Positions 41,868 through 50,038 of a stretch of DNA of 64,000 nucleotides are shown one piece after another (the first letter of the stretch is position 1; every line of letters starts with the position of its first letter). The notes under the pieces were generated by a model. The model was given only the letters and a program-made list of their open reading frames with translations. It was not told the DNA's origin and ran no database searches. Position numbers and translations under genes: made by a program. Location of the stretch: contig CADAWC010000001.1 of the NCBI GenBank assembly GCA_902791475.1, forward strand, positions 99,408 to 163,407, given 5' to 3'. This DNA comes from Fibrobacter succinogenes (lineage in GTDB: Bacteria; Fibrobacterota; Fibrobacteria; Fibrobacterales; Fibrobacteraceae).

Positions 41868-41967
41868 GGTCATTAGTCCGTAGTCATTAGAACTAATGAT
41901 TAACAACCAATAACTATTGACCAATAACTAATTACTAATAACCACTGACTAACAACTAATAACAACT
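41868..41967. repeat. TAACTAATAAC-type imperfect inverted repeat
   Basis: The left part (GTCATTAGTCCGTAGTCATTAG) and the right part (TAACTAATTACTAATAACC, then ACTGACTAACAACTAATAAC) are imperfect complements, built from TAGT/ACTA words. The unit ends at the ATG of the zinc-peptidase gene and leaves no room for a normal Shine-Dalgarno. Confidence 0.6.
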
Positions 41968-42684
41968 ATGATGTTCGACCCTTTATACATGATGATTCTC
42001 GTGGTGACGCTTGTGCTTTCGGGCGCCGTTTCCCTGTTGGTCAAGAAGCGCTTTGCCGCTGGCCAAAAAGTCACAATTTCTAGCGGCCTCACCGGTGCCG
42101 ATGTCGCCAAGGCCATTCTCATGGAAGCTGGCATTACTGACGTGAAAATCCTCAAGCACCAGGGCTTCCTTTCGGACCATTACAATCCGCTGAACAAGAC
42201 ACTCAACCTGTCGCCCGAAGTCTATTCCGGCCGCAATGCAAGTGCCGCAGGCGTTGCCGCTCACGAAGTCGGCCACGCTATCCAGCATGCTGAAGGCTAC
42301 TTTCCGCTGTGGCTCCGTTCTGCCATAGTGCCTGCCGCCAACATCGGTTCTAATCTCGGACCGTGGCTTGTGATTATTGGCATTATGCTGATGGGCATGG
42401 GCAAGGCGCTTGGCCAGTCTCTCGCGGTTGTCGGTGTGGTGCTCTTTGCGCTTGCAACTCTCTTTACGCTCGTGACCGTGCCTGTGGAATTTGACGCTTC
42501 TGCACGTGCCAAAAAAGCTCTTGCCCGCATGGAAGTCATTGCCGCAGGTCGCGAATACAATACCGTCTCGGGCGTGCTCTTTGCCGCAGGCCTCACGTAC
42601 GTTGCCGCAGCAGTTTCGTCTATCTTGCAGTTGCTCTACTGGGCATACCGCGCGGGGCTCCTCGGCGGTCGCAACGACGATTAA
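41968..42684 (+). CDS. Zinc metallopeptidase, YugP-like (Zn_peptidase_2)
   Basis: The 238-residue membrane protein has an N-terminal helix (LYMMILVVTLVLSGAVSLLV), a soluble part ending in the metal site His99-Glu100-x-x-His103 (AAHEVGHAIQHAEGY) and three further helices (IVPAANIGSNLGPWLVIIGI; SLAVVGVVLFALATLFTLVT; FAAGLTYVAAAVSSILQLLY). NPLNKTLNLSPEVYSGRNASAAG is typical of the family. Its physiological substrate is unknown in most bacteria. The start codon abuts a repeat, so the translation signal is unusual. The gene stands alone; a GTCATTCC palindrome follows. Confidence 0.88.
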   Translation: MMFDPLYMMILVVTLVLSGAVSLLVKKRFAAGQKVTISSGLTGADVAKAILMEAGITDVKILKHQGFLSDHYNPLNKTLNLSPEVYSGRNASAAGVAAHEVGHAIQHAEGYFPLWLRSAIVPAANIGSNLGPWLVIIGIMLMGMGKALGQSLAVVGVVLFALATLFTLVTVPVEFDASARAKKALARMEVIAAGREYNTVSGVLFAAGLTYVAAAVSSILQLLYWAYRAGLLGGRNDD

Positions 42685-42694
42685 CGATCAATCT

Positions 42695-42723
42695 GTCATT
42701 CCGGCCTCCGAGCCGGAATCTCC
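42695..42723. repeat. GTCATTCCGGCC-type palindromic repeat
   Basis: Arms ATTCCGGC and GCCGGAAT surround CTCCGA. It lies just after the zinc-peptidase gene and may serve as its hairpin terminator. Confidence 0.7.
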
Positions 42724-42901
42724 ATTAAACCTCGCTTCGACGAGGCTTTTTTTTACTGATTTTGCGGCAAAATTCGCCAATATCAAATAATAACTCGCCA
42801 ATATTGAATAATTTGGAGTATCAGCTAAATTCTTTTTGTCCTTTTCTAAAGAAAAAGCGATATCTTTATAAAGAGAAGGACCTTTTTTGGGGAGCTAAAA
42901 A

Positions 42902-43759
42902 ATGGAATACCAGAATATTGATATTAGTACCTGGACGCAGGTGGGCGAGGGCGGTAACGGAAAAACTTATGTGCATCCCGGACATCCCGATTTGCTTTTG
43001 AAAGTGAATAACCCGCCTCGTTGTGATGAGGCAACTGTAAAGCAGGAACTTGATTTTGCCCAGCATGTTTACGCTTTGGGAATCTCGACGCCTCGCATGT
43101 TTGATATGGTGCGTGTGGGGGATGGTTACGGTCAGCTCGTAGAAATCATTAAGGGAAAAAAGTCTCTTTCGCGTATTTGCTCCGATGATCCGTCACGCAT
43201 CAGTGAAATGGCAATGTTGTTCGCTTCATTGGGCCTGCGATTGCACGCCTTGCCTTGCAATACGGATTTTTTCCCAAGTCGCAAGGAACAAGCCTTAAAG
43301 GGGATAGATGCGTCTGATTTTGTTGCAGATGATGATAGAGAAAAAATGCGGGCGTTTGTTCAGAGTATAGAAGACGAGAAAACCTGCTTGCATGGTGATT
43401 TCCAGATGGGTAACTTGATTATTTCTGGTGACGGTAAACCTTATTGGATTGATCTTGGCTGGTTTAGTCATGGTTCGCCAATGTTCGATATAGGGCATTT
43501 TTTCATGAATTGCCAAGTTTATTCTCAGTTCCCGGTAGTGCAGGAAATTTTCCACATGTCGCAGGAACAGTTGAAAAGCTTCTGGAATGCGTTTGCTGAG
43601 GCCTACACAGGGAATAGGGACATCTCCGCCTTTAATGCAATTGCAGGCAAGTTTGCTTCGCTTGATGCTTGCATCCGTTCAATCTTGATGCCGCCTCCTG
43701 AAGCTTATAAGAAGTTGTTTGCAGGATTGGTTCATTCCCTGGTCGAAAAGTTTTATTAA
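42902..43759 (+). CDS. TIGR02172-like phosphotransferase (APH fold), copy 1
   Basis: The 285-residue protein has an aminoglycoside-phosphotransferase/choline-kinase fold. A Gly-rich loop (GEGGNGKTYVHP) and Lys34 (LLLKV) form the nucleotide site, LHGDFQMGNL (His164, Asp166, Asn171) is the catalytic loop and YWIDLGWF carries the metal-binding Asp. It fits TIGR02172, a Fibrobacter succinogenes paralogous group related to pfam01636. GGGGAG lies about 8 nt before the ATG. The substrate (sugar, small molecule or lipid head group) is unknown. A paralogue begins 12 bp downstream. Confidence 0.82.
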   Translation: MEYQNIDISTWTQVGEGGNGKTYVHPGHPDLLLKVNNPPRCDEATVKQELDFAQHVYALGISTPRMFDMVRVGDGYGQLVEIIKGKKSLSRICSDDPSRISEMAMLFASLGLRLHALPCNTDFFPSRKEQALKGIDASDFVADDDREKMRAFVQSIEDEKTCLHGDFQMGNLIISGDGKPYWIDLGWFSHGSPMFDIGHFFMNCQVYSQFPVVQEIFHMSQEQLKSFWNAFAEAYTGNRDISAFNAIAGKFASLDACIRSILMPPPEAYKKLFAGLVHSLVEKFY

Positions 43760-43770
43760 GAGAGGCTGTT

Positions 43771-44619
43771 ATGTCTGAAGACGTTGAAAAAATCAATTTA
43801 GATGATTATGTAGCGACGGGAGAAGGCGCAACAGCAGTCTCGTATACGCACAAGACTCGCGATACGATAGCGAAACTGTATTATCCCGGTTTTGAAGCGG
43901 ACTGTGCTAAAAAAGATTTCTTGACATCTTGCAGTGCTTTTGGTTTGGGTGTCCTGACTCCAAAACCAATTCGGTTGATAACGGATGGCGAACGCTTTGG
44001 TGCTGAATATGAACTTATCCGGAATAAGCGTTCTTTTTCGAGAATTATTTCAGAAGAGCCGGGCCGACTGCAAGAGCTTTCTTTGATATTTGCAGAAATG
44101 GCTAAGAAACTCCATTCGACGAAAGCGGATACGTCAAAACTTGTGTCAACAAAGGAAAAATTCCGTCGCTTTTACCTTGAAAAGGCTGAAGTTCCTGACT
44201 TTTTCAAGCAAAAGGCTTTGGCTTTTATCGACACCGTTCCCGACACCCCGTATTGCCTTCATGGCGATTTGCAAATTAGCAACGTCATTACCGATGGAGC
44301 GCGAACGCTCTGGATTGATATGGGTGATTTCGGCTACGGTGACCCTGGTTGGGATTTGGGTATGTTGTGGAGCATGACGCACAGAATGGATGAGCATAAG
44401 GCTAATCTTGTTTTCCACATGAGTAAAGAAAATCTTTTGGCTCATTGGAATATTTTCTACCCTGCTTATTTGGAAACGACGGACCCGCAGAAAATCGCAG
44501 AAGCCACGAAACGGATTTTGCCGTTTGCAGCGGTCAAGGTCCCTTATATGTTCTATATAGCAAAGCGTTTTCGCTTGCCGGATGAAGCCTACCCGCAAAT
44601 CGCCAAATTATTTGGATAA
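43771..44619 (+). CDS. TIGR02172-like phosphotransferase (APH fold), copy 2
   Basis: The paralogue of the preceding gene, 282 residues, has the same order of motifs: GEGATAVSYTHKTRDTIAKL, the catalytic CLHGDLQISNV and the metal site LWIDMGDFGYGDPGWDLG. The 12-bp spacing indicates one operon. The two proteins differ enough to have separate substrates or to form a heteromer. The gene ends 19 bp from the convergent scpA stop. Confidence 0.82.
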   Translation: MSEDVEKINLDDYVATGEGATAVSYTHKTRDTIAKLYYPGFEADCAKKDFLTSCSAFGLGVLTPKPIRLITDGERFGAEYELIRNKRSFSRIISEEPGRLQELSLIFAEMAKKLHSTKADTSKLVSTKEKFRRFYLEKAEVPDFFKQKALAFIDTVPDTPYCLHGDLQISNVITDGARTLWIDMGDFGYGDPGWDLGMLWSMTHRMDEHKANLVFHMSKENLLAHWNIFYPAYLETTDPQKIAEATKRILPFAAVKVPYMFYIAKRFRLPDEAYPQIAKLFG

Positions 44620-44638
44620 ATTTTAGGTAAACGAAGAA

Positions 44639-46696
44639 TTAATCTTTACCGGCTCCGTAGACTACGGGGCCTTCTTCGTCTTCATCATCGTCGCCATGTT
44701 CGGCGAGGTAAGCTTGGTATTCTTCGTCGGTCATTCCGCCTTCATCATCTTCGGGCATGAAAGACTTTTTCTTGGGCTTCTCGGGAGAAGCGCTTGTGGA
44801 TGCTGCGGACTTCTCGGAACCTGCCGCCGGCTTCGATTCTTCCTTACGGCTTGCGCGGGCGCTGTGGTTCAAGTAAGCGATGTATTCCTCGTCGGTCATT
44901 TCGTTACCGAAACTGTATGAGGAATACTTGTCTTCTTCCGGCTCTTCTTCTTGAACCGTTTGAACTGCTGCCGGTGCGAGCTCATCCCAAGAGTTCTTGC
45001 TGGAGCTGCTGTAAGAATCGTTGGACTTGTAAGAGGACGTGCTGCGAGATGCCGCGGAGGTCGGCTGAGCAACGCTTGACTGTGCCGTTGTTGATGCGGT
45101 TTGTGCGAATGTCGTGGACTGCGTATTGCTAGACTGCGCTTCGCTAGACTGTGCGGAACTGGCGTTGTTGTAGAATGCCTGAGCCTTCTGCATAAAGGCG
45201 GAAAATTCTTCGTCGCTCATCTGCTGAACAGACTGCTCGTTCAAACCTTGGAAACTGTTTTCTGCACTGGAGTCGTCCGAACTTTCGGCGGGTTCGTCTT
45301 CTTCAAGTTCTTCGATTGGTTCGTCGACCGGCTCAAATGTGTGGGCGCGTTCTTCGGAATCGTCATCGTCGTTAGCAGCGAATTCAGGAATTGAACTCTT
45401 GCTAAGTACTGGAGCTTCGTCTGTGATGCTTGACGATTCAAACGTCGGGGCATCTGTGTTGTCTTGTGCCGGAGTTGCTGAATCTTCACTAGCCGAAGTT
45501 TCTGTGGATTGCGCGGCTTCTTGAGCCGAAACAGCTTCCGTATTTTCGAACGGGGCCGCAGCGTAGTCATTTGCAGGAGCGGCATTTTGACTCGGTGCCG
45601 TTTCTGCACTTCCTGGAGCTGCGGACTGTTGTGCGTCTCCAGCGGGGGCGCTTGCGGCCTGCTGAGCACCTTCGGCGGCATCCGCTTCCGCAATCATATC
45701 GGCAAACGGGTTGTCCTGCACTTCGGAAATATCTTCGCGACCTTCCAACATCGCGTTGAGGTCTTCTTCCGTAACGTTCCTGCCGCGTTCCGTCCAAAGT
45801 ACGGCTTCGCGCATCGTAGCGGCAAGGTCGCCCACGCTCTTTTCCTTGGAACGCGCAATTGCCTGGCTGCGGATAGTATCCACAAGTCCCGACTTGACTT
45901 CGGGATCCTTGCTGAAGAACACGGTCTCGTGCGCCATTTCGTCGGCGTACTCGGGGTTGTTCTTCTTGCGGTAAATCCAAATTGGTCCGAAAAGTTCACT
46001 TTGACGGAAAACGATGTCGTCCGTCTTGATCATTTCGAGCATAGCCATGAACGTCACCGCCGCGACAATCGGGTGGCTGTCATTGTCGAGCAAGTCTTCA
46101 AAGAGTGCGCGTCCATGTATGTTCAGGTAGTTGTTAATCGCCTGCTGGCGGTCCTGAATGGTCACATAGTCCAATTCGATGTGGTGGATCGTCTCGGAAA
46201 TCTTTGTCTTTAAGCTCTTTTGGTAAGCGCGGAAAAGCTGCCATATGTTGGCGTCGGCAAGCGTGTCATCGTCGCTCTGTGTCTTTTCGAGGCGTCCACG
46301 GGAGTACGTTCCGAAGTTCTTCGCTTCCATTTCTTGGAGGCCACTGGCTACCTGCTTGAAACGCTGGTATTCCAACATTTCTTTCATGAGCTTTTCGCGG
46401 TCTTCGTTGTATTCCTCAATGTCTCCGGGATCGCGTTCTTCGGCCGGGAGCAACTCCTGCACCTTGAGCGCCATCAAGCGACTCGCCATAAACAAGAAGT
46501 CGCCTGCCTTGGAAAGATCCGTTTCGGAATACTCGTTCACCCATTTGAGAAAGTCGTCTGCGATTTCTGCAATGGGGATTTGGTCCAGCGTCATTTCCTT
46601 TTTTTGAACGAGATAGACTAGCAAATCCATCGGCCCGTTAAACGAACCGATTTTCACCTCATAGTCTTCTTGTTCAAGAGCTTCGGAATCAACCAT
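44639..46696 (-). CDS. scpA: Segregation and condensation protein A with a very long acidic tail
   Basis: Residues 1 to about 260 are ScpA: FNGPMDLLVYLVQKKEMTLDQIPIAEIADDFL, then FLFMASRLMALKVQELLP, and the later winged-helix part with LEMIKTDDIVFRQSELFGPI. ScpA is the kleisin that bridges the SMC dimer with ScpB in chromosome condensation. The usual length is about 250 residues; this one has 685. The extra 350 or so residues are Ala/Ser/Glu/Gln-rich and contain three copies of a short motif: MSDEEFSAFM (near 493), MTDEEYIAYL (near 600) and MTDEEYQAYL (near 655). No scpB is adjacent. The ATG has no Shine-Dalgarno, and a -10-like TATATT lies 8 nt upstream. Confidence 0.88.
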   Translation of the reverse strand: MVDSEALEQEDYEVKIGSFNGPMDLLVYLVQKKEMTLDQIPIAEIADDFLKWVNEYSETDLSKAGDFLFMASRLMALKVQELLPAEERDPGDIEEYNEDREKLMKEMLEYQRFKQVASGLQEMEAKNFGTYSRGRLEKTQSDDDTLADANIWQLFRAYQKSLKTKISETIHHIELDYVTIQDRQQAINNYLNIHGRALFEDLLDNDSHPIVAAVTFMAMLEMIKTDDIVFRQSELFGPIWIYRKKNNPEYADEMAHETVFFSKDPEVKSGLVDTIRSQAIARSKEKSVGDLAATMREAVLWTERGRNVTEEDLNAMLEGREDISEVQDNPFADMIAEADAAEGAQQAASAPAGDAQQSAAPGSAETAPSQNAAPANDYAAAPFENTEAVSAQEAAQSTETSASEDSATPAQDNTDAPTFESSSITDEAPVLSKSSIPEFAANDDDDSEERAHTFEPVDEPIEELEEDEPAESSDDSSAENSFQGLNEQSVQQMSDEEFSAFMQKAQAFYNNASSAQSSEAQSSNTQSTTFAQTASTTAQSSVAQPTSAASRSTSSYKSNDSYSSSSKNSWDELAPAAVQTVQEEEPEEDKYSSYSFGNEMTDEEYIAYLNHSARASRKEESKPAAGSEKSAASTSASPEKPKKKSFMPEDDEGGMTDEEYQAYLAEHGDDDEDEEGPVVYGAGKD

Positions 46697-46699
46697 CGA

Positions 46700-46710
46700 A
46701 CTATAATATA
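46700..46710 (-). promoter_or_regulatory. -10-like sequence abutting the scpA start
   Basis: On the minus strand TATATT (46710-46705) and overlapping TATTAT and TATAGT lie 4-8 nt before the ATG, suggesting a leaderless scpA mRNA. Confidence 0.4.
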
Positions 46711-46880
46711 GAAATTAGATGGGGAAAGTTTGGTGGATTTCATAGAACCCAAAGTAACATTCCTCGAAAATCGATTCCTTCCAAATTAGGTATTTGGGAG
46801 ACCGAAGTCAATTGCTTGAACTTATCGTAGGTGTATCCAGGCTCAAACGCCTAAAGGATATTAAGGGATTTCTCTTACCC

Positions 46881-46914
46881 TGGTATTGAATTCCCGCTAC
46901 TGAGCGGAAATCCC
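46881..46914. repeat. Decayed GTCATTCC-type palindrome
   Basis: GAATTCCCGCTACTGAGCGG and AAATCCCTC resemble the GTCATTCCCGCCACCGAGCGG unit at 24790, with changes. It adjoins the 3' end of the next minus-strand gene; the rest of the 220-bp gap shows nothing recognisable. Confidence 0.5.
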
Positions 46915-46916
46915 TC

Positions 46917-47828
46917 TTACACCCCTTCGATAGCTTCGATCTGCTTGCCGAGCTCGCTTGCTTGCTGTGAATCTTCGTTGTAGATGGCGTTGATTCGCTT
47001 GCAGCTGAGCTCGAGCAGATTGCGGGCTTCGATGGAATCGCTTTGCTTGCGGAGTTCGCGCAGTGCTTTGTCGATTCTCTCGATGTCCTTCTGGTCGGGG
47101 TAGCCTTTCATGAAGGCGTAGAAAAGCTGAATTTGTGCGTTGTATTCGCTGTCGGATTCGCAGGCGAGCAAGAACGGGATGACGCGTACGTTGAGGAGCT
47201 TCGAGAGGTCTCCCATGAACGTGTTGAGCGTGAGACCCTTCGGGAAGAGTTCTTCCGTATCCTTCTGGATGTCTTCGGTGTTCACGAAATCGCCCTCTTC
47301 AAACTGCAGGAGCATTTCGTTGAGCATGTCCATTTCGCTTCGCTTAGCTTGTTCGCGATACTTTGCCTGGTAATAAATCGGGAGCGTCGTGAGGCAGTAA
47401 TGCGCCTGGTTTGCACCGATAAATTCACCGATGTAGTAGATGTCGGCGTCTTCCTTGAGAATATCTTCTTCGTTGTTGAAGTTTCCGATGCGGGCGGGTA
47501 TGGGGATCACTTCCATGTTCGAAAGCTCATGGAGGCGTTCGCGCATGGCGTCAACGTCCAAATTCTCGGGGAGTTCCACGCCGTTTTCTTCCATCGTCTT
47601 GAGAAAGTTGTTGAACTTTGCATCGACGGCGCGGTTGACTTCTCTTCTGCTAGGCTTGTGTTCGAACTGACGAAAATCGCCTTCTAACGTTAAAAGCCCG
47701 TTTTTGATCATGTCGTCAAACGGCGTTTCGTTGGGTTCGGCGTCGGGGGAGGGCAAAATGCGTGCGTAGGCAATCATTCTGCCGCACAGTTGTTCGTCAT
47801 TTCCTTTTTTCTGTTCGATTCCAAGCAT
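46917..47828 (-). CDS. Conserved-looking hypothetical protein, function unknown
   Basis: The 303-residue, acidic, soluble protein has no signal peptide or membrane segment. It is mostly helical, with possible coiled-coil regions (IERIDKALRELRKQSDSIEA; QASELGKQIEAIEGV). Internal stretches such as ADIYYIGEFIGANQAHYCLT look like a folded core. The start context (GTTAATTTTAGGGCATG) lacks a clear Shine-Dalgarno. It precedes scpA on the same strand with a 220-bp gap, so a link to chromosome segregation is possible but not supported by motifs. I do not recognise a family. Confidence 0.65.
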   Translation of the reverse strand: MLGIEQKKGNDEQLCGRMIAYARILPSPDAEPNETPFDDMIKNGLLTLEGDFRQFEHKPSRREVNRAVDAKFNNFLKTMEENGVELPENLDVDAMRERLHELSNMEVIPIPARIGNFNNEEDILKEDADIYYIGEFIGANQAHYCLTTLPIYYQAKYREQAKRSEMDMLNEMLLQFEEGDFVNTEDIQKDTEELFPKGLTLNTFMGDLSKLLNVRVIPFLLACESDSEYNAQIQLFYAFMKGYPDQKDIERIDKALRELRKQSDSIEARNLLELSCKRINAIYNEDSQQASELGKQIEAIEGV

Positions 47829-47847
47829 GCCCTAAAATTAACAAAAT

Positions 47848-49947
47848 CTAGCGGACGTGGACGATTTTTTGTTTGCTGAAACCTTGCGCAGAGGTCTTTA
47901 CGACGTAGATTCCGGGGGTAAGCCCGGTCAAATTAGCGTTCCCTTTCGTATAGCGCACAAGTTTTCCGTTCGTATCGTAGATGCGTGATTCAGAGACTGC
48001 TGCGTTTACGCGGTTGATTTTCGCGATAGCGACGCTTCCTTTATCAACGTCTTTTTCGGTTAGCTTGATTTGGTCGAGGTTCGGACCGTCATTGCCGTCA
48101 ACGATGGAGAACGTGATGTAGCTTGCGCCTTTGGGGAGTGTAATGGTCGCTTCTTTTGTCTGGTATGTGGTCCATTTGTCGGTGGCTTCGAACGAAATGA
48201 CTTCGGCGCCTTTGCATCCGTCAACGCCTGCGGTGCATGTGCCGGGGGCAGCGAAGGCGAGGTTGCGTGTTTTGCCGCTGCCATTTGCGTATGTCATTTC
48301 CATCGTGTATTCACCGGGAAATTCTACGTAAACGGGGACTTGGACGGTTGATTTCCCGGTGCCGAAGTTAATGTAGCCGGTGCCTGCAAAGCCTGCGTTT
48401 GTACTTTCGTTGATGGCGTTATCGATGATGCCGTCTTCGGCCTGGAACGTTGTTGTTCCCTTGGCTTCGAAGATGGCGCCGAGTTCGATGTCCTTGGTTA
48501 TCGTTGTTTTCCAAGTGCTTTTGCTGCCGGCGTCGCTTGCGCTTTTGCCTGTCCAGCCTGCGAATTTCCAGCCGCTAGCGGGTTCTGCGATGAACGAGAC
48601 TGCAGTGCCTTCGGCGATTTTTTCGCGATTCGGGGAGGCGACAACGGAGCCGCCAATAGAAGAGTTGATTGTTAAGTTGTAGTAGGTGACATTTGCTTCG
48701 AGGACGGTGATTTCGTTGGAGCTTGCACCGAGACCGCCCATGGAATTTGCGGCACGGACCGTAACTTTGGAACCTGCGGCAATACCTCCGATATCAATGG
48801 AATTTGTGGTGGTGTTGCTGTGGTATTTGCCGTTCACGAATACCGCCCAGCAAATAGCGTTGTCGTCATCGTTCCAGATGATGTTGGCGCCTTCCTGAGA
48901 AATCTTCGGGGCTGAAACTTGCACTGTGAGTTTGTTCGGTTCCCAGTTGTCACTGCCTCCAAGGACGTTCTTGAGCGTGTATTTCGAGGCGTCGCTCGTA
49001 CTCCAGACGGTCTTGAGGGTTGTTGCTGTCGACGGATCCTTGCCTCCGTCAAAGCGTGTTTTGCGCTGGCTTGTGTTGATGGCGCCGCCACTCCCGTTTT
49101 TGCTGTTGTATTCGCCGAAAATTACGGGGGCAGAATTCATGTCGGGACCCCAGCCTTCTGTCTTGGGTTCTGCTCGCATGACGGTGTTCAGCCAGACGAC
49201 TTTTGCGCGGCCCCAGGAACGTCCGAGATAGAATGTCTTGTTGAAACCGGAATTGCTGACTTCGATGATCGCGTTGTTGAAAACGTAACCCCAGGTGTCT
49301 GGATTTTGCGATGCCGTGATGTAGCCGCCATTTCGTGTCATCACGAGTTTGGTGCCTTCGAAGAATACATCGCCGCCACCGCAGATAAAGTCTACAGTGC
49401 CATCAATTTCGCCGCCTTCCCAATACGTGCGCCCTTTTTTAGTGTAGTAGGTATCTTGACCGCTCAAGAGTCGTACGTTCTTGTAGATGAACTTGTCTCC
49501 TGCATTTTGTTGCAAAGCGACTTGGCGTGCGGCGTTACCGGAGTTATAGGTGCCTCTGTTTTGCAGGGTAATGTCCTGCATATACATGTTCTTGTTGCTG
49601 GGGAAGTACAGCGTTGCCGTTGTGCTGATGCCTTCGGTATCGGTTGTGTTCCAGATGATGGTTTTGTCAACGGACTCGCCGATAATGGAAATGTTCGAGC
49701 CGCTGAAAGTCGATTTGCCGTGTTCGTCACCGGTGACCTTGGTGATGTTGTATTCACCATTTGGCACAAAGAGAATGAATCGCTTGGACTCGGTGGCGCC
49801 CGAAGAAGATGCCTTGGCGATAGCCGCCTTGAAATCACCATCGACGCCCAAGACAAAGTCAAATCCGTGCTTCGTAATTGCGGAAGCGCTCACCGCCATT
49901 GCAAGCGGCATACAAACTGCAAACCTGTAAACCCAACTATTCAACAT
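47848..49947 (-). CDS. Pectinesterase (CE8) with carbohydrate-binding domain and sorting-like tail
   Basis: After a signal peptide (about residues 1-23) a CE8 beta-helix spans about 25-330. Catalytic residues are readable: Gln164-Asp165 in LSGQDTYY, Asp186 in GTVDFICGGG and Arg243/Trp245 in YLGRSWG. Then come a fibronectin-like stretch, an InlB-repeat-like domain (LTINSSIGGSVVASPN ... GWKFAGWTG; about 420-495), a CBM6/35-like domain (TTFQAEDGIIDNAINE ... NLDQIKL; about 497-645) and a secretion-type tail (SRIYDTNGKLVRY ... LTPGIYVVKTS). It removes methyl esters from pectin, making it accessible to the PL10 lyase encoded directly upstream on the same strand. Confidence 0.9.
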   Translation of the reverse strand: MLNSWVYRFAVCMPLAMAVSASAITKHGFDFVLGVDGDFKAAIAKASSSGATESKRFILFVPNGEYNITKVTGDEHGKSTFSGSNISIIGESVDKTIIWNTTDTEGISTTATLYFPSNKNMYMQDITLQNRGTYNSGNAARQVALQQNAGDKFIYKNVRLLSGQDTYYTKKGRTYWEGGEIDGTVDFICGGGDVFFEGTKLVMTRNGGYITASQNPDTWGYVFNNAIIEVSNSGFNKTFYLGRSWGRAKVVWLNTVMRAEPKTEGWGPDMNSAPVIFGEYNSKNGSGGAINTSQRKTRFDGGKDPSTATTLKTVWSTSDASKYTLKNVLGGSDNWEPNKLTVQVSAPKISQEGANIIWNDDDNAICWAVFVNGKYHSNTTTNSIDIGGIAAGSKVTVRAANSMGGLGASSNEITVLEANVTYYNLTINSSIGGSVVASPNREKIAEGTAVSFIAEPASGWKFAGWTGKSASDAGSKSTWKTTITKDIELGAIFEAKGTTTFQAEDGIIDNAINESTNAGFAGTGYINFGTGKSTVQVPVYVEFPGEYTMEMTYANGSGKTRNLAFAAPGTCTAGVDGCKGAEVISFEATDKWTTYQTKEATITLPKGASYITFSIVDGNDGPNLDQIKLTEKDVDKGSVAIAKINRVNAAVSESRIYDTNGKLVRYTKGNANLTGLTPGIYVVKTSAQGFSKQKIVHVR

Positions 49948-49970
49948 ATTACCTCAATTCTAATGCATGG

Positions 49971-50038
49971 ATTGCTTCGCCTTCGGCTCGCAATGACGTT
50001 TTTTTTGTTTGTCACCCCGGACTTGTTCCGGGGTCGCC
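49971..50038. repeat. Two palindromic repeats between the pectin genes
   Basis: An inverted GTCATTGCGAG unit (49971-49998) and a GTCACCCCGGACTTGTTCCG unit ending GGGTCGCC (50011-50038) fill the spacer between PL10 and CE8. The second unit touches the PL10 stop codon. Confidence 0.75.
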
